Below, in pieces: positions 60,669 through 64,000 of a stretch of DNA of 64,000 nt. The notes beneath the pieces are model-generated. The model worked only from the letters and a program-made list of their open reading frames with translations, searched no databases and was not told the origin of the DNA. Within the stretch, counting starts at the first letter, position 1. Each line of letters starts with the position of its first letter. The position numbers and the translations under genes are program-made. The stretch comes from Castor canadensis. Taxonomy: Eukaryota; Chordata; Mammalia; Rodentia; Castoridae. The stretch spans positions 124,523,308 through 124,587,307 of the forward strand of contig NC_133397.1 in the NCBI RefSeq assembly GCF_047511655.1, in the 5' to 3' direction.

Positions 60669-61224
60669 TATAAGGACTAGGCATTCTGAATCTTCCAAAG
60701 GTTCAGGCTGTGGTATTCAACCAACGTTAACCAAAGTGGGAAAATGAAATGTGTTAGAAACCTGCCAGGCCAAAGAAGCCCCTCTAGTGCTCCAGTGTCC
60801 CCCCCAAACCAGGCAGAGGTTTCAATAACTGTAACCACTGGAAACTCAATTCATACTCTCTATTTCAAAGCAGCATGGAAGAGATTGAAAAAAGGTGATT
60901 TGAAGCTTACATCATTCTTCTTTTCATAAATACTGGTAACAATTCAGCCCTCTGTCAGTGGAAAAACTGAAGAAGCAAGCAACCATTTTTGCCAGCAAAA
61001 TGTTATAACACCAGAATAAGTAGTAGCAGAAGATTGTGAAATTAAAAAGAAAAGGTTGTATTTTATAGCAAGGCTAATGGGTAATTTTTACCTTCAGTTA
61101 TATTCAACTAGAAATTAACCACGTAATTAAATGAAAGTCCTTAATACTGAGCTCAAACAAAACCATACCACCTTCCAGTGTTCCCTGTCTACAGAAACAG
61201 TAACAGCAGTAATAATGACCAATT

Positions 61225-61415
61225 ATTGCATTTCTGCAATGGGCCATTCTTTTAAGCTACACGCTTTGCATACATTATTTCATTTAATCTGCATAAGCAT
61301 GTTGTAAAATGGGCTTTATTATCTTCCTATTACAAGCTGGGAGAAAGAACTGAAAGAGATTACAGTTACTTGTGCTGTAACAGGAATTCACGCCAAGTCT
61401 TGCCAAAGTACATTT
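61225..61415 (-). mobile_element. MIR-like fragment
   Basis: Reverse MIR pattern: cattatttcatttaatctgc, atgttgtaaaatgggcttta and ggaattcacgccaagtcttg. Confidence 0.5.
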
Positions 61416-63849
61416 TCTATCTACACTGACTGAAGAGGACCAGGCATGAGTGATGAACTGACTCAGCTCTTATCCCAAGGAGATTAGAACCTGTTAAGAA
61501 GCAAATATGCAAAAATGTAACAAAACCCAAAGGATCTAATAAGAAGCGGAATGTGGTATGTACCACCATGAAGGAAAAAACTCAAAGTGGAATATTTAGG
61601 TACAGGATAGATTAATTCTGACTGTGGGGTGTGAACATTTTTCCTGTTAATTCACTTGGCCAAGGAAACACCTGGCTGAGAGTAAGTGTGAACACAGCCA
61701 CAGTGATGGTATGCTATGGTGTGGTCAGAAAATGAGCAGAGGCTGCTGTAGAGTCTGGAGGAGACAAGGAGAAATGTCAGAAATGCAGTTGGGAAGAAAG
61801 ATGGGAGACTGACCACTAGAGGGTGGAAATGGCAGAAAGCATGAAACAGATTCAGCAGGAAAAGGTAAACCACTGAAGGTTCTGACCAGCTCAGAGTGGT
61901 ACTTGAGAGAGACTGCTGGGACACAGTTCTGTAGGGGTGGTTGGAAGAGAAAGGAGGAGGAGGGGAAGGAAGAAGAGCAGTTAACCTGAATTGAGACCAA
62001 AGAGACAACCAAGGAAGGCAATACAGAGGGTTGGTTCCCTCCCACTAACTTTCTCACCTGGCAGCATTAGCTCAGCACCTATCTAGTCTGTGTTATGAGG
62101 TCAAAGAGAAAGTGAAGGAGTAGACTTCACCCTTGCGAGCTCATGCAGAGGGGAAGAAATAAAAAGCAACTAGATAAAGAAGACATGAAGGGAATTTCAT
62201 GCAAAGCAAACTGCAGGTGTCAATTCACAGAAGCAGGCTTATTTCTGAGTTCCTGAACAACTGCAGGTGGCTCATTAGAGTTGGTACCTGGAGAATGAGT
62301 AGGGAATGGCAAAAGATGAGGACAGGAAGGCAGGTGGCTGACAGCTCCTAAAGGAGCTTTCCTGAGGTGTCTGGATTTTAATACAAGTGGAGTTCCTGAA
62401 GGAGTCTAAGAAATAACTCTTAGGGGGTAGTAATAACACTCAGATTCCAGATGCATGGAAACTGAGGAGACTAAAATGCTGGAGACAGAGTCAGGAAAGT
62501 CTGGATGTAGGTATTGGGAGAAGTCTGTATTGCTGATAAGGTGAGCTGGTACAGCAGGTGGGGTAGGGTGGGGAGGAGATGAAGGCCTGAAGGCAACAGT
62601 AGTGATACAGATGCTCACTGTCTCAATCTGTCCGGTCTTGCCTGATAAGGCAGACCATTACACAAACATTTAACCCATTCAGTTACATGAAGGGCACAAG
62701 CTTCAATTCTGGGAGATCAACAGCAGTGAGGATTACATTTAAGCTTTGAAACTTCCCAAGTGGCTTTATACTAATTTAGAAGAAGTTCACATTGGAAAGT
62801 TCCTGCCTTCTATGGATGAGCATATGATGGATGCTGTAAGAAAAACAGACCATCTAATGAACTCATAGTTTCTTGAGGCATATGGGACTAAATTAATCTT
62901 ACAAAAAAATCGGATTATTAAATTTTGGAGGTTCTCCCTCTGTTGTAGGAAAAAAAAGTAGGATTAAACTTGAAGCAGTTTTTAATTAAAAATTATTTTT
63001 CCTGAGAGAGGGCAACAAGATCATGAATCTAAGATGATTCCTATTGCTAGAAAACAAAACCTACCTTCTACCCACAGCCTCAGAGGATCATTTTCATAAG
63101 TAGGCATTACACTCTAAGTTTGTTTTTTACTAATATTTGAAGTACCTGTTTACTCACATTGAAGGTTTTCCTTCCTACACTCTCAACATTGACTTGAGCT
63201 GAATCCCATTCAAAACTCTACAGTATTTTAATAATTTTCCTTAATAGCTATTATAGATTTTAATGTTCTGTTACCTTTACAAATTTAAATTTGCAAGAAA
63301 ATACCATCACACATAAATATGACCATTAGAAACAGACCTAACATTAGAGAAATGTTACATAAATCTAGACAAAGATGGATAACTTACTAGCTTTTTAACG
63401 AAATGATTAAAACATGAAAAGTAAAAATTCAACTTCGTCAAAAGATTAAAGTGACAATACCTTAGCATTTTAGAAGAGAATGTTTTATTTTCTGACAAAA
63501 TGTTATCTTGGAAATGAAATCACAAATATGTATTTATTTATAAATAAAATCTTACTAGATGAGAATAATTTTCTCACAAGATTAGAGGATCAAATACAAT
63601 ATAGAAAAGATTCTTAATTTTCAAAACAGCATATTCCACAAATGTGAAACTCTAAATTTTATAGTAACTAAAATATGGAGACAAATTATGTAAATAGGAT
63701 TATTATACACTTGTCAAGTAAATAAAAGGTAGATACAATGTAGCCAGGCTACATACATTTGATTTAACACTAAATATCTTGAAATAATTACAATTTTCTT
63801 CATAGAGATTAAAGTGCCCTTAAAGATGACTTTTACAAGGATGGGTACA

Positions 63850-63990
63850 AAAAATGGGGAGCCGTCGGCCCAGTCAGAGGAGTGACATCACCTCTGTTAT
63901 TAAGGAGATGACAAGCATCTCGATGTCCTTTACACTCTCGCTCTTGACCTTGGGTTTCTTTGTCTCTGATGCAGCAAGGACAACCTGATA
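63850..63990 (-). repeat. Unassigned CpG-bearing element homologous to 52422-52545
   Basis: The minus strand holds the same two blocks as 52422-52545 (tgcatcagagacaaagaaa, and tgtcatctccttaataa). It also has CpGs rare for the region: ccgtcgg, ctcgatg and ctcgctc read on the plus strand. A short frame follows an AG on the minus strand but it does not resemble SNX7, so I do not call an exon. Confidence 0.5.
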
Positions 63991-64000
63991 GAAATTTCAC

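Larger units (their letters stand above)
57444..64000 (-). other. SNX7: Part of the preceding SNX7 intron (runs off the window)
   Basis: Minus-strand sequence upstream of the exon at 57291-57443, starting with its acceptor. No further SNX7 exon is visible up to the right edge. Inside are two SINEs, an ancient interspersed repeat, MIR-like fragments and simple repeats. About 58940-59930, 60170-61210 and 61420-63850 hold no feature I recognise apart from those listed. Confidence 0.7.

Noticed and set aside
61652..62057. Two overlapping minus-strand open frames rich in S, P and F
   Set aside because: Low-complexity pyrimidine-rich translation of purine-rich DNA. No family similarity.
63850..63990. 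An additional SNX7 exon on the minus strand
   Set aside because: An AG-preceded frame exists (KKPKVKSESVKD), but it does not resemble sorting nexins and has no matching donor, and a related copy occurs at 52.4 kb as non-coding sequence.

Overview
The window is mammalian nuclear DNA, almost certainly from a rodent outside the mouse/rat group. It is AT-rich and intron-poor in coding signal, and it is dense in LINE-1 copies and in a SINE pairing a B1/7SL-like head with a tRNA-like tail ('...ccctgagttcaaacccc...'). From memory, that dimeric SINE style fits Castorimorpha (beaver, kangaroo rat or relatives). A beaver-like genome is my best guess, but it was not tested. There is no bacterial, plasmid or phage content, no CRISPR and no operon.

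One host gene is supported. On the minus strand the last two coding exons of a PX-BAR sorting nexin, best matched to SNX7, lie at 57291-57443 and 37012-37089. They are joined by a phase-0 intron of about 20.2 kb. The terminal exon carries the stop codon, an AT-rich 3' UTR and an AATAAA signal at 36600-36605. Together the two exons encode the last 76 residues of the protein, the end of the BAR domain plus an acidic tail. The region 57444-64000 is the start of the next upstream intron; I see no further exon there.

The region 1-36575 is intergenic DNA downstream of SNX7. It holds a decayed gamma-type (ERV1-like) endogenous retrovirus on the minus strand (about 1.9-6.6 kb) with gag, protease, RNase H and integrase remnants, itself interrupted by a later L1. 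Further on are MaLR-like LTRs, a Tigger/MER2-type DNA transposon (11.8-12.4 kb), a twin-primed (5'-inverted) L1 (12.5-13.75 kb), a 2 kb L1 3' half (14.3-16.4 kb), another long minus-strand L1 (18.8-21.0 kb), many SINEs, MIR-like fragments and a MER5-type element.

The 20 kb SNX7 intron and the start of the next intron hold more L1 pieces, the largest at 48.4-51.1 kb with a target-site duplication and two nested insertions. They also hold SINEs, a long GGAA microsatellite, a 5'-end U2 snRNA fragment (39.87 kb) and a second Tigger-like relic.

I found no previously undescribed system. The most useful observations are the SNX7 3' end assignment, the structural history of several retroelements, and an unassigned homologous element present at 52.4 kb and at the right edge of the window on opposite strands.
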